Of a stretch of 64,000 nucleotides of DNA, positions 47,701-56,190 are shown piece by piece. Origin of the DNA: Thermanaeromonas toyohensis ToBE (GTDB taxonomy: Bacteria; Bacillota; DSM-521; Neomoorellales; Neomoorellaceae); assembly GCF_900176005.1 (NCBI RefSeq), contig NZ_LT838272.1, positions 2,437,587 to 2,501,586 on the forward strand, in the 5' to 3' direction. Position 1 is the stretch's first letter. Each line of letters starts with the position of its first letter. The position numbers and the translations under genes are program-made. Below the pieces are notes generated by a model. That model was not told where the DNA came from. It made no database searches and was given only the letters and a program-made list of their open reading frames with translations.

Positions 47701-48564
47701 ACTCATCGCGAGATAGCTACTATTTATAAAGGCACTCCAGTAGTTCAAGCCCTTTCCTATGGCAAAGCTTATGGAAAAATCGAGCTTTATTATGATAAAC
47801 AATTGAAAAAGGTGGTACGGGCTAGTGTAGAGGTAATTAAACCCAGTCCTACCCTGTATCCTAATCCTGAAGCCAGCTCCTTGGTACAAAAGTGGAAAGA
47901 GGTTATTGGGCCAAAAGTTAATACTGTTATAGCTAGAACAGTCGTGCCATTAAGCAAAACCTTTACTTCTGCAGGAGAATCAGTCCTAGGGGATCTAATT
48001 GCCGACGCCCAGCGTTATACTTTAGGTGCCGACATAGCTATCATGAATGGTGGCGGCATCCGGGCAGATATTAACCTGGGAGATATAACCTGGGGCGAGC
48101 TCTATAGCGTACAGCCCTTCGGGAACGTTCTTTTCAAGGTCCCCTTAACAGGGGCCCAAATCAAGCAAGTATTGGAAGAAGGTATAGAGAATTACTATCG
48201 CCTTTACAATAAGCTACCCCGTGGGCATTTACCGGTGCAGGTATCCGGGATAAAGTTTACCTGGGACTATAACAAGCCTTTTGGGCAAAGAATCATCCTC
48301 ACTTCCCTTAAGCTAGAAGATGGTTCTCCTTTGGATCTAAACAAGACTTATATTGTCGCTGTCAATGAATTTGTGGCCACAGGAGGAGATGATTTCAACA
48401 CTTTTAAGACCCTATATGAGGCAGATAAAAAAGGATATTATGCACGGTACTATACCGGGATAGTAGATCTAGACGCTTTGATCGCCTATCTACAAAAGCT
48501 TCCTCAGCCAATAAAATATAACCTGCAAAACCGCATTGCGGTGGTTAACTTCCCTGGGCCATAA
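44755..48564 (+). CDS. surface-anchored double nucleotidase: CpdB-like + SLH domains + UshA-like
   Basis: A 1269-residue secreted protein. Signal peptide (about 1-30); a CpdB/YfkN-type metallophosphoesterase with its nucleotidase C-domain (about 35-575; T-T-D-L-H-G-N, N-G-D-L-V-Q-G-T, G-N-H-E-F, G-H-S-H); two to three S-layer homology repeats (about 590-755); and a second, UshA-type 5'-nucleotidase (about 765-1265; N-D-F-H-G-R, G-D-T-Y-Q-G-T, G-N-H-E-F-D, G-H-T-H-R-E, N-G-G-G-I-R-A-D). It resembles Bacillus YfkN, but the wall-binding SLH repeats sit between the enzymes rather than at an end. It would degrade extracellular cyclic nucleotides and nucleotides to nucleosides for the Bmp importer. 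ATG 44755 follows GGGAGG. Confidence 0.92.
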   Translation: MLLKRSKLISLLIIIVLFNLFSISPLPLLAEEQNSSYELVILATTDLHGNIYPWDYYKNAPANYGLAKIATLVKEIRAKYPNALLFDNGDLVQGTPLAYYYARVNPLKENEVHPIIAVMNYIGYNAATIGNHEFNYGLPFLEQVIKGAKFPYVLANVYKSGTTIPYFTPYTIIEVPLGKDKVKVGVIGFTPPGIMIWDRANLEGKVETGDIIEAAKRFIPEMKAKGADVIVALAHSGISGTSSYDEKATGLGVENAVKLLAQQVDGIDLIIAGHSHQEIPGKVLPNPLVGNTLILQPGYWGNNLAWAKLTLEKTETGWKVIERNGKLLSTKDIGPDPEVLSIAREAHEKTLKFVTTPLGKTETPITTYSARLADTAAIQLINEIQMERVKEALKGTKYENLPIISAAAPFKAGRNGPTDFTDIRPGQITMADVASLYIYDNTLVAIKINGAQLKAWLEHAAENFRQVVPSSGTEALINTSFPAYNFDQIDGVSYVIDITKPVGERIVELTYNGQPVTPQQEFILVTNNYRAGGGGNFPGTGKEAVIVYDRQEETRVLIADFIKKHESISPWPDYNWRIKENFLNHWAAKPATTLLNRGILRGDAEGRLFLDKPTTRAEFVTLLIRSLGDRLLDASNPFQDIKNHWAEKYITTAAALGITSGIGEGKFGPDNFITRQEAISMIIRARLQPGELDNQSTTALSAFKDGDRVAPWAMRALSFAIEHGILGGYETGELRPEAPLLRGEAAKIIYLSIPELLPPNQAKLTLITLNDFHGRLEEDPKKAAGAPLGAARLTTALLGEKWLNPGGVLLLNAGDTYQGTPISNLVYGQSVNEWQNLVGFNAMTIGNHEFDWGVKVLKQRIKEANFPVIAANIYDKTTNQPVDWIKPTAILQAAGVKVGIIGATTQETASIVMPANVEGLKFPNPASRFDELVSELKGGGAEVVIGLTHLGSEVTSTGELAGEARDVLDQMKDHLDALITGHTHREIATIYKGTPVVQALSYGKAYGKIELYYDKQLKKVVRASVEVIKPSPTLYPNPEASSLVQKWKEVIGPKVNTVIARTVVPLSKTFTSAGESVLGDLIADAQRYTLGADIAIMNGGGIRADINLGDITWGELYSVQPFGNVLFKVPLTGAQIKQVLEEGIENYYRLYNKLPRGHLPVQVSGIKFTWDYNKPFGQRIILTSLKLEDGSPLDLNKTYIVAVNEFVATGGDDFNTFKTLYEADKKGYYARYYTGIVDLDALIAYLQKLPQPIKYNLQNRIAVVNFPGP

Positions 48565-48586
48565 TGCAAGGATCTCTATTATAGGA

Positions 48587-48634
48587 AATTAAGGGATCAA
48601 TAGGATAAATCCTCATTGATCCCTTAAATTTTTT
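48587..48634. terminator. bidirectional terminator between the nucleotidase gene and psuG
   Basis: AATTAAGGGATCAAT (48587-48601) pairs with ATTGATCCCTTAAATT (48615-48630) and runs into TTTTTTC on the plus strand; AATT/TTTCC on the other. The right arm contains the psuG stop codon. The genes are convergent. Confidence 0.85.
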
Positions 48635-49562
48635 CTTTACAACTGCTATAAAGTTTGTTGAGTTCTACCGCTATCTTAGCCCCCACAGAAGCATTATTTT
48701 TGACAAGCTCTATATTGGCTCTAAGGCTCTTACCCCCTGTTATTTCTGCTACTTTCTCTAGCAAAAACGGGGTGAGGCCTTTCCCTTTTATTGCCAATCT
48801 TTCTGCTTCCACCAGGGCTTCTTCTATAACCTTACTTATGTAATTTTTATCGAGAGCGTATTCTTTAGGTATGGGGTTGGCTATTACAATACCTCCCGTT
48901 AGCCCTAAATCCCACTTTGTCTTTATCACTCTAGCTGCCTCCACCTCGTCTGCCAATACATAGTCCACCTTGAGGCCGCTCTCCCTAGTATAAAAGGCGG
49001 GAAACTCCTCTGTCCTAAAGCCTAGCACCGGAACCCCGTAGGTCTCTAAATATTCAAGGGTTAGGGGTAAATCCAGTATCGCCTTGGCTCCTGCACATAC
49101 AACTGCCACGCTGGTTTTAGCTAGCTCCTGCAAATCTGCCGAAATATCGAAAGTCTGAGGCCCCCCTTTATGGACACCCCCTATCCCTCCGGTGACGAAT
49201 ACTTTTATCCCGGCCAGGTGTGCAGCAATCATGGTCGCTGATACGGTGGTGGAAGCGCACAATCCCTTGGCTATGACTACGGGTAAGTCCCTGCGGCTTG
49301 CTTTTAGGACCCTATTAGAGGTAGCTATAAATTCGAGCTCTTCGTTTGTTAAACCTATCTTTATCCTTCCCTCGATAATGGCAATTGTGGCGGGGACAGC
49401 CCCGCTATCCCTTATAATCTCTTCTACTATTTTTGCTGTTTTTACGTTTTCAGGATAGGGCATACCATGGGATATTATGGTGGATTCCAAGGCCACTATA
49501 GGTTGCCCCTGATCTTTGGCCTTCCTCACTTCTTCTGAGAAAACAAGGTAGTTAATCCCCAT
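48624..49562 (-). CDS. psuG: pseudouridine-5'-phosphate glycosidase
   Basis: A 312-residue PsuG that reversibly joins/splits uracil and ribose-5-phosphate. The family segments A-L-E-S-T-I-I-S-H-G-M-P, V-T-G-G-I-G-G-V-H-K-G and F-P-A-F-Y-T-R-E-S-G are present. It starts three bases after psuK, which makes its substrate, and extends the nucleoside salvage theme. Confidence 0.96.
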   Translation of the reverse strand: MGINYLVFSEEVRKAKDQGQPIVALESTIISHGMPYPENVKTAKIVEEIIRDSGAVPATIAIIEGRIKIGLTNEELEFIATSNRVLKASRRDLPVVIAKGLCASTTVSATMIAAHLAGIKVFVTGGIGGVHKGGPQTFDISADLQELAKTSVAVVCAGAKAILDLPLTLEYLETYGVPVLGFRTEEFPAFYTRESGLKVDYVLADEVEAARVIKTKWDLGLTGGIVIANPIPKEYALDKNYISKVIEEALVEAERLAIKGKGLTPFLLEKVAEITGGKSLRANIELVKNNASVGAKIAVELNKLYSSCKEKI

Positions 49563-49565
49563 AAT

Positions 49566-50660
49566 CTATATTACTCCTTTGACTGTACTCTTTAGCCTTT
49601 CTTCGCTCAAAAAAGGATTCACAGTATAGGGCGAGGAAATGGTTAGCGCCGCTGCTGCTAGGCCGAATTTCACCGAAAGGCGCAAGGTATAGCCATTGAA
49701 AAGGCCATACACCAGGCCAGAAGCAAAAGCATCTCCTGCCCCGGTAACATCTATCACTTCAGCTTCATAAGGTCTGATAAACTCTTCTCCTTCTTCAGAG
49801 GCAAGATAAACGCCTGTAGCTCCCAAAGTTACAATTACGGTTTTAACCCCCTTCTCACGTATGATTTTAGCCAGCCTCGGCACTTCCTCCCCAGGCGAGA
49901 CATCTAAAATAGCTGCTAATTCGCCTCGGTTAGGAGTGATATAGTCTATTTTATCTAATATCTCCCTTACTTTCCTCGCTTTTTCTATCGATACAGGATC
50001 AACCAGCAAGGAGATGTTTTCTTTACGGCATATCTCGGCTACATATTTCATGCTATCAGTTGGTAGGTTAGTATCCATGATTACTAATTCGCTATTCCTA
50101 ATTAGTTCCCTCTGCCCTTCCAGGTATTTAGCATCGCACTCTTCTAATACTTCCATCTGCGCTATACCGATCTCCATTTCTCCTTTAGCATCGAGCATGG
50201 CCAGAAAAACCCCTGTGGGTCTGGTAGGTGAGATTAGAACGTGTTCCACATTAACGCCAGCCCTCCTCGTCTCTTCCAATATTTTCCTTCCCTCGCCATC
50301 ATTGCCCACTACAGTCAACAGCGTAACAGGTACCTTTAACAGAGCAAGGTTGTGAGCGATATTCCGCGCTACCCCACCCAGGCTTATATCCACTTGGCCG
50401 GGATTGGAAGTATGCCTGATAAGCTCCTTAAAGGGGCGCCCTTTAATATCGATATTTGCTCCACCTATTACTACAACTCCCTTACTTTCCTTTACCACAT
50501 ACCCCCTTCCCAATATAAATCCTTTCTTCATAAGATTAGCAATATGGCCCGCAATAGCAGAACGGCTAAGGCCTAATATATTCGCCAGCTCTTCCTGGGA
50601 AACCATGGGGTTTCGTTTTATCAATTCTAATATTTCTTTTTCCCTTCTAGTTAGAGACAT
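49566..50660 (-). CDS. psuK: pseudouridine kinase (PfkB family) with N-terminal helix-turn-helix
   Basis: A PfkB-fold kinase whose first ~55 residues form a winged helix (S-Q-E-E-L-A-N-I-L-G-L-S-R-S-A-I-A-G-H-I). The kinase part has G-G-A-N-I-D, G-G-V-A-R-N-I-A-H-N and the catalytic D-V-T-G-A-G-D-A-F-A-S-G. With psuG adjacent, pseudouridine is the likely substrate. The fused DNA-binding domain suggests it may regulate its own operon. The ATG at 50660 follows GGGAG; the frame opens at 50693. Confidence 0.9.
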   Translation of the reverse strand: MSLTRREKEILELIKRNPMVSQEELANILGLSRSAIAGHIANLMKKGFILGRGYVVKESKGVVVIGGANIDIKGRPFKELIRHTSNPGQVDISLGGVARNIAHNLALLKVPVTLLTVVGNDGEGRKILEETRRAGVNVEHVLISPTRPTGVFLAMLDAKGEMEIGIAQMEVLEECDAKYLEGQRELIRNSELVIMDTNLPTDSMKYVAEICRKENISLLVDPVSIEKARKVREILDKIDYITPNRGELAAILDVSPGEEVPRLAKIIREKGVKTVIVTLGATGVYLASEEGEEFIRPYEAEVIDVTGAGDAFASGLVYGLFNGYTLRLSVKFGLAAAALTISSPYTVNPFLSEERLKSTVKGVI

Positions 50661-50707
50661 ATCAGCTGCTCCCAACAAAAGTTTGTTTTGCAAACAATTG
50701 TTAGTAA

Positions 50708-50736
50708 ATTATAAACCAGGCCAGATAACCTGTCAA
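50708..50736 (-). promoter_or_regulatory. consensus sigma-A promoter of psuK-psuG
   Basis: TTGACA (50736-50731), 17 bases, TATAAT (50713-50708): a perfect consensus. The start region downstream contains AACAATTGTT and GTTTG/CAAAC symmetry (50677-50706), including a TTGTTAG half-site like the operators at 44354/44634, so repression is likely. Confidence 0.9.
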
Positions 50737-50754
50737 GAAATATTGGCCCTTTTT

Positions 50755-50790
50755 CCAAAAACAAAGCGCTGGTCTCCAAACCAGCGCTCT
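50755..50790 (-). terminator. terminator of the dsrKJOPM operon
   Basis: AGCGCTGG and CCAGCGCT pair around an 8-base loop and are followed by TTGTTTTT on the minus strand, about 60 bases after the dsrM2 stop. Confidence 0.85.
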
Positions 50791-50846
50791 TAAAGGGGGC
50801 TAACTAGTATATGTCCCACATACCTCTAGTATATAATCCTCTTCCC

Positions 50847-51845
50847 CTAACTTGCCTCTTTTTCCACAGGTATACCCGCCATTTTCATCTTCTCCCGGAA
50901 TTCTTCCTCATACTCCTCGTAAGTATGCACCTTTACCGGGTAATTCCAGGGATTGATATGCCTTACAGCCCGGCTGTTGTTAGGCAGGTTCCGGGTAGGG
51001 GTTAAGAAGATCCCAGCCATATGGACCAGTTTACTAAAGGGGAAATAAGCTGCCAGGGCGCAAACCAGGAAGAAGTGGATGTAAAAAAGTACCCCGATAC
51101 CCTCTGGAACCCGGGGGTGGAAGGTAACCAACCCCAGGGCCAGTTCTTTAACAGCAGTCACATCCACGCCTAAAAAATAGCGCATGAGAACACCTGAAAG
51201 GCCTATCCCTAGGATTAAAAAGAGAGGGGTATAATCCGCAGGCAAGGAAATATAACGGACATGCGGGATAATAAGCCTTCTAAGCAAAAGATAAGTTACC
51301 GCAGCAAGGAATAATATATCTGTAATATATACAGCTCGTAAACTGATGCGGAAAAATCCATCTATCCCCTCAAGAAAAGAAACCCACCCGGGCACCGGGT
51401 CAGTAAAAAATCTTAAGTGCCGGAAAAGGATAATAAAGAAAGACCAATGGAACAAAAGCCCACCCAGCCATAACCACTTTTCCCAGTGATAGGTAAGCCG
51501 CGGTCCTTCCCTGAGTTCTGCCTTAGTATTGCGGAAAAGGGAACGGAAAAGGAAAACTTCGGAAGCCACCCTGGCAGCTGCACCTAAAGCAGTAGAGGGA
51601 TTATCCAAAAAGCTAGGCTTAATCCAGGGCAGCGATTTTTGCTGGCCACCTGTGGTGGGTATACGGAAGGGTACCGGTGAACTACCCCACTGCAAGATGC
51701 GGTACACCATCCCTCCGAGGAAGGTGGCCAGGGCTACATAGGGTACTACAACCCCAAAGAAGAATTTAAGCTTTAACACTTCTACCCCTATAACGGCCAC
51801 TAGGATGAGAGCCAAAACGATCCCTAGCGAAAAGACAATATCCAT
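50847..51845 (-). CDS. dsrM: DsrM, cytochrome b-like membrane subunit of DsrMKJOP
   Basis: A 332-residue NarI/DsrM-type membrane protein with about six to seven helices and histidines suited to b-haem binding (L-L-F-H-W-S-F-F-I, L-V-H-M-A-G-I-F). It is the last gene of its operon, whereas dsrM usually comes first; dsrKJOPM here is a rearranged order. A shorter DsrM is encoded at 5845-6516. Confidence 0.9.
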   Translation of the reverse strand: MDIVFSLGIVLALILVAVIGVEVLKLKFFFGVVVPYVALATFLGGMVYRILQWGSSPVPFRIPTTGGQQKSLPWIKPSFLDNPSTALGAAARVASEVFLFRSLFRNTKAELREGPRLTYHWEKWLWLGGLLFHWSFFIILFRHLRFFTDPVPGWVSFLEGIDGFFRISLRAVYITDILFLAAVTYLLLRRLIIPHVRYISLPADYTPLFLILGIGLSGVLMRYFLGVDVTAVKELALGLVTFHPRVPEGIGVLFYIHFFLVCALAAYFPFSKLVHMAGIFLTPTRNLPNNSRAVRHINPWNYPVKVHTYEEYEEEFREKMKMAGIPVEKEAS

Positions 51846-51859
51846 TTCCCCTTACCCCT

Positions 51860-53017
51860 TCAAACAGTTTCTTCTTTAACAGAAATAACTATCTTATAAA
51901 GCACAGTAAGTATGAAAAAGCCTGTAGCCCATACACCTAAGGTAATTAAGGCTTCCGGTAAGGTAGGAGCATATTCTCTGACTTTCTCCAACGGATTGGG
52001 GATAAAACCAGCTATAACTAAGGCCAACCCCTTCTCAATCCATAGGGAGACAAAGGTGGCCGCGCAGGCCAGAAGAAGCGTACCCTCCTTTTGGCGAGTA
52101 CCTGGGATCACCAGGAGAACTATAGCCAGAGCAGCCAGCACAGCAAAAATCCACATGAAGGGTACTAACTTCCCATGGCCTTCCAAGCCAGCAAAAAGGT
52201 ATCTTAAGGTATACATCCCATGGGCCGGTACTTGGCTATAAAAGGCAGTAAATAATTCCAGACCTACAAAAAAGGCCGTAACAATCATGGCATAAGCCAC
52301 AATAGCGGAAAGCTTTTCGATAGCCTCTTTTCCAGGATCAAAACGGCTAAATTTTTTAAGGATAAAGCAAAGGATAATAAGCAGGGCCGGCCCGGAAGCA
52401 AAGGCCGAAGCTAGGAAACGGGCCGCCATCAGGGCCGTAAGCCAGTAATGCCGTCCTGGCAGTCCCGCATACAAGAAGGCGGTTACCGTATGGATGCTGA
52501 TAGCCCAAGGGATGGAAATATAGGTTAGTACTTTAACCCACTTGGGAGGCGCCACTTCCTTGTATTCTGCCTCTAGCACATTCCAGCCGATGATGAGGTT
52601 TAAAAGGAGATAGCCGTTCAACACAATCATATCCCAGAAGAGAATGGAGTTAGGTGTAGGGTAAAGGAGGACATTAAATAAGCGCATGGGTTTACCCAGG
52701 TCTACCACTACGAAGAGAAGACACATAAGGATAGCGGATACTGCCAGGAATTCCCCCAAGACAGTGATCCTGCCAAAGGCTTTCACGTTATGAAGATAGT
52801 AAGGTAGAACCACCATCACGGCCGAAGCCGCCACTCCCACAAGGAAGGTGAACTGGCCGATATAAAGGCCCCAGGAGACGTCCCGGCTAAGACCAGTAAT
52901 GGTAAGACCCTGCTTAAGCTGCCAGAGGTAGCAGGCCAAGCCTACTCCCATTAAGGTGAGCAAGAATATAATCCAGCTCCAATACCTGGGGCTCCCTTTT
53001 AAAGCTTTCCCCAACAT
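51860..53017 (-). CDS. dsrP: DsrP, NrfD-like quinol-interacting subunit
   Basis: A 385-residue NrfD-family membrane protein with about ten helices (D-V-S-W-G-L-Y-I-G-Q-F-T-F-L-V-G; Q-V-P-A-H-G-M-Y-T-L-R-Y-L-F-A-G-L). In DsrMKJOP it joins the periplasmic DsrO/DsrJ to the quinone pool. It lies between dsrO and dsrM. Confidence 0.92.
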   Translation of the reverse strand: MLGKALKGSPRYWSWIIFLLTLMGVGLACYLWQLKQGLTITGLSRDVSWGLYIGQFTFLVGVAASAVMVVLPYYLHNVKAFGRITVLGEFLAVSAILMCLLFVVVDLGKPMRLFNVLLYPTPNSILFWDMIVLNGYLLLNLIIGWNVLEAEYKEVAPPKWVKVLTYISIPWAISIHTVTAFLYAGLPGRHYWLTALMAARFLASAFASGPALLIILCFILKKFSRFDPGKEAIEKLSAIVAYAMIVTAFFVGLELFTAFYSQVPAHGMYTLRYLFAGLEGHGKLVPFMWIFAVLAALAIVLLVIPGTRQKEGTLLLACAATFVSLWIEKGLALVIAGFIPNPLEKVREYAPTLPEALITLGVWATGFFILTVLYKIVISVKEETV

Positions 53018-53069
53018 GGCTTCCCTTCCTCCAAAACCTTTTTCTTTCTAAATTCTAAGACACTACACC

Positions 53070-53891
53070 TTAAGTCAAGGCATAATAAACCTTCGGCCGG
53101 GTACCCAGCTCAGGCTTGCGCTGGATGTTAAAGGAGGAGCGCAATTTTTTCCGTATCTCAGAATTCGGATCCTCCAGATTCCCGAAAATAAGAGCACCCA
53201 CTGGGCAGGCCTCCACACATATGGGCTTTAACCCGGCATCTATCCTTTCCACGCATAGATTGCACTTCTCCACTACCCCTTTTTCCCGGGTGGGGAAGGA
53301 AGGGTTTATCTCCTTTATAAAGGGCCGGGGATCCCGGAAATTAAAGCTTCGGGCACCGTACGGACAGGCCGCCATGCAATACCTGCATCCGATGCACCGG
53401 TGATAGTCCATCATCACAATGCCGTCCGCTCGCTTATAAGTAGCCTTAGTGGGACAGACTCTTACACAAGCCGGGTTATCACAATGATTACATAGTATTA
53501 CTACGGGTTTTTCTCGTAGGGCCTCTGGCAAGTACTCATGCTCCTGTTCTGGGAAGACATTGGCGAAAGGCTCCTTCCATATCCATTTAATCTCTTCTTT
53601 CGGAGTAGGTATCTCAGGGATGTTATGACCTCTTCTACAAGCCAGGATACACTCTAGGCAGCCTTCCCTCGACCAACATTTTTCCATATCCACCAACAGG
53701 CCCCATTTGATCTCACTTGTCCCAGCCCGGGATGAAACAGAAGGATTCCCTGATTGGCTCGCTACAGCCAACTTTCCTGTAAGGCTCCGCTCTCCTTCCC
53801 CAGCGGCAATACCCTTAACCGCCGGAAACACAAGAAGGACTAACCCGCAAGCACCACCGATCTTAAGAAAATCTCTCCTGGTCGTCCTCAT
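53070..53891 (-). CDS. dsrO: DsrO, Tat-exported iron-sulfur subunit
   Basis: About 273 residues with a Tat signal (R-R-D-F-L-K-I-G-G) and four cysteine groups ([40 protein letters not shown] with C-V-E-A-C-P). The ATG at 53891 follows AAGGGGAAA, two bases after the dsrJ stop; the frame extends upstream into dsrJ, which is not credible as a start. Confidence 0.93.
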   Translation of the reverse strand: MRTTRRDFLKIGGACGLVLLVFPAVKGIAAGEGERSLTGKLAVASQSGNPSVSSRAGTSEIKWGLLVDMEKCWSREGCLECILACRRGHNIPEIPTPKEEIKWIWKEPFANVFPEQEHEYLPEALREKPVVILCNHCDNPACVRVCPTKATYKRADGIVMMDYHRCIGCRYCMAACPYGARSFNFRDPRPFIKEINPSFPTREKGVVEKCNLCVERIDAGLKPICVEACPVGALIFGNLEDPNSEIRKKLRSSFNIQRKPELGTRPKVYYALT

Positions 53892-53893
53892 GG

Positions 53894-54292
53894 CTATTTC
53901 CCCTTTGACTCTAGATGGCAACTCCAGCAGTCAGGTTTCACTTCCAGGTAGTTATGGCACTCGTCGCAAAACTGGGCCTTGTTGGAGTGGCAAGCCAGGC
54001 AAGTATTCTGAAGGCTCATGGTGTATTCCTTCCCGCTCGTAGATACGTAAACCCTCTCCCCCTGGCGAACCACCCTGTCTCGCCACTCGTTCAAAAGCCT
54101 CATATGATTGGCCCGCATATAGGAGGTAGGCTCCACACACTCCTTCACGCCCATTTGCTTTATAGCCGGGGTGTCGAGGTTAGGAGTAGGTGTCGTAGCC
54201 GCCCTTCCGGCGTTATACCAGAAAGGGAAGGTAAAAAGGACAATAAATACACCTACTCCCACAAGTATATACTTAAAATCAGGCGCCCTCAT
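53894..54292 (-). CDS. dsrJ: DsrJ, tri-haem cytochrome c
   Basis: About 132 residues: an N-terminal membrane anchor (about residues 8-26) and three C-x2-C-H haem sites (C-L-A-C-H, C-D-E-C-H, C-W-S-C-H), exactly as in DsrJ. The ATG at 54292 follows AAGGGGAG; the frame extends to 54361 inside dsrK. It is the extracytoplasmic redox partner of the complex and the main visible client of ResA/CcdA/ResB in this window. Confidence 0.94.
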   Translation of the reverse strand: MRAPDFKYILVGVGVFIVLFTFPFWYNAGRAATTPTPNLDTPAIKQMGVKECVEPTSYMRANHMRLLNEWRDRVVRQGERVYVSTSGKEYTMSLQNTCLACHSNKAQFCDECHNYLEVKPDCWSCHLESKGK

Positions 54293-54323
54293 CTTCTCCC
54301 CTTCCTTCCAACCTGGCTCACCC

Positions 54324-55964
54324 TTAGGTGTTCCTCCCTTCATGGGCCATTTCCACTTCATGCCCTCCCTTTTCTTCTAGCGGTTCACCCCGCAAGGTGG
54401 TGGTGCGCTCTTTTTCCCCTTTCATCACCAAGGCATTGCCTAAAAGCTCATGCACACCGGCCACCGCCACCCCCGGTACCCAGTAATCCATAAGGGCTGG
54501 TAGCGCCGCCCGGTCTATAGCGCAGATACAAGCTAGAAGGTTAACCCCGTATTTATCGTGTACGTATTTTACCGCGTTAGCTCGGGGGAAACCGCCCCGC
54601 ATCCGCATTTCCAAGTTCTCATCAGCGTTAAGGCCAGCCCCGCTCCCGCAGCAGAAGGTATTTTCCCGGATGGTATTCTCTGGCATCTCATAGAAATACC
54701 GGCACACGTGCCTTAAGATATAGCGGGGTTCCTCGAAAAACCCCATAGCCCGGGAAGGATTACAGGAATCATGGAAGGTCACTTTAAGGTGATCATTACG
54801 GCTGGGATCTAGGTTAAGTTTCCCATGGCGGATAAGATCAGCAGTGAACTCACAGATATGCACCATCTTAGTGGACTTGGCATTCTCAAATTTAGTACCC
54901 GTGATGGGGGAGACAGGTTCCTCCAGGAAATCAGCCGGGCCGTTCATGGTATCCATGTACTGGTGGATCACCCTCCACATATGGCCACATTCCCCGCCCA
55001 GGATCCATTTCACACCTAGTCTTTTGGCCTCGGCGTACATCTTGGCATTGAGCCTCTTCATCACTTCATGGGAAGTAAACAGCCCGAAGTTGCCACCTTC
55101 AGAGGCATAGGTGCTCAAAGTATAATCTAGGCCTATCTCATGGAAAAGCATCAAATACCCCATGAAGGTATAGATCCCTGGATCAGCGAAGACATCACCA
55201 GAGGGGGCGATGAAGAGTATTTCGGCACCTTTCCGGTTGAAGGTGGGCTCCACCCTGATCCCCGTTATATTTTCAATCTCATCCACGCAGAACTCCACCA
55301 TATCCCGGAAAGCATGGGGCTCAATACCCACGTGGTTTCCTACCCGGTAGCAATTAGCTGCTGAGGCCACCGTCCAATCAGGATAGCAGCCCAAAAGACC
55401 TAAAAGTTCGCGCCCCAGCATAGTTATCTCCGCTGTGTCTATCCCGAAGGGGCAGTAGAGGGAACACCGGCGGCACTCAGTACACTGGTAAAAGTAGTAA
55501 TACCACTCTTTTACTACCTCTACCGTGAGATCCCTAGCGCCCACTAGCTTTCCCAGGATTTTTCCCACAGTGGTAAAATCCCGGCGGTAGATGCTCCGCA
55601 AAAGCTCAGCCCTTAAGACCGGCATATTCTTGGGGTCACCGGAGCCGAGGAAAAAGTGACATTTGTCTGCACAAGCCCCGCAACGCACACAGATATCCAG
55701 AAAGAGCTTTAAGGACCGGAACCTCTCCAGCCGTTCTTTTAATCCTTGTAACAGAATCTCTTTCCAGTTTTCCGGAAGCTTCCAATCTTCTTCCTCCGGC
55801 GACCATTCCCGGGGGTTGGGAAGCCCTAGAACCTCCAAGTTTTTGGGCTTAGCAGCATACAGCCAGGTACCCCGTCTGAATTCCACCGGTGTATCCATCC
55901 ACCTGGTCTGGGGCGGTTTATAATTTATCTTCATCAATTCTTCTGGCTTACTAAGCCTGGACAT
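54324..55964 (-). CDS. dsrK: DsrK of the DsrMKJOP complex
   Basis: A 546-residue HdrD-like iron-sulfur protein: two ferredoxin motifs (C-V-R-C-G-A-C-A-D-K-C, C-T-E-C-R-R-C-S-L-Y-C-P) and CCG domains with G-G-E-C-G-H, F-H-D-S-C-N, T-F-C-C-G-S-G-A-G and C-I-C. It is about 90 residues longer than the DsrK at 4472-5848, through extensions at both ends, and matches the DsrK of sulfate reducers. First gene of the dsr K-J-O-P-M unit. Confidence 0.94.
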   Translation of the reverse strand: MSRLSKPEELMKINYKPPQTRWMDTPVEFRRGTWLYAAKPKNLEVLGLPNPREWSPEEEDWKLPENWKEILLQGLKERLERFRSLKLFLDICVRCGACADKCHFFLGSGDPKNMPVLRAELLRSIYRRDFTTVGKILGKLVGARDLTVEVVKEWYYYFYQCTECRRCSLYCPFGIDTAEITMLGRELLGLLGCYPDWTVASAANCYRVGNHVGIEPHAFRDMVEFCVDEIENITGIRVEPTFNRKGAEILFIAPSGDVFADPGIYTFMGYLMLFHEIGLDYTLSTYASEGGNFGLFTSHEVMKRLNAKMYAEAKRLGVKWILGGECGHMWRVIHQYMDTMNGPADFLEEPVSPITGTKFENAKSTKMVHICEFTADLIRHGKLNLDPSRNDHLKVTFHDSCNPSRAMGFFEEPRYILRHVCRYFYEMPENTIRENTFCCGSGAGLNADENLEMRMRGGFPRANAVKYVHDKYGVNLLACICAIDRAALPALMDYWVPGVAVAGVHELLGNALVMKGEKERTTTLRGEPLEEKGGHEVEMAHEGRNT

Positions 55965-56091
55965 CCTTTCTCCACCCTTTTCCCCATAAAGATTACTTTA
56001 TGAAGGCCCGCTTTTACTTTAATAAAACCAAACTACCTACGGTAGCTATTTTTCTTAAAGGCTAAAAGCCTAACTGTTCACGCCAATACTT

Positions 56092-56190
56092 CGCTTTAAG
56101 TTTAATACGTTCCTTTATTGACTTATTTCATCAGCCGAAAGCTTTTCTAGGTCTACCTCCGCTTTAAGTTTAATACGTTCCTTTATTGAC
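56092..56190 (-). repeat. 31-bp direct repeat from duplication of the 3' end of the RsbRD-like gene
   Basis: The same 31 bases (beginning CGCTTTAAGTTTAATACG on the plus strand) occur at 56092-56122 and 56160-56190. The right-hand copy contains the last codons and stop of the RsbRD-like gene; the left copy is untranslated. The offset is 68 bp. Confidence 0.85.

Noticed and set aside
56092-56190. Minimal CRISPR array (31-bp repeats, 37-bp spacer)
   Set aside because: Only two copies, and one of them is the coding end and stop of the RsbRD-like gene; this is a duplication, not an array.
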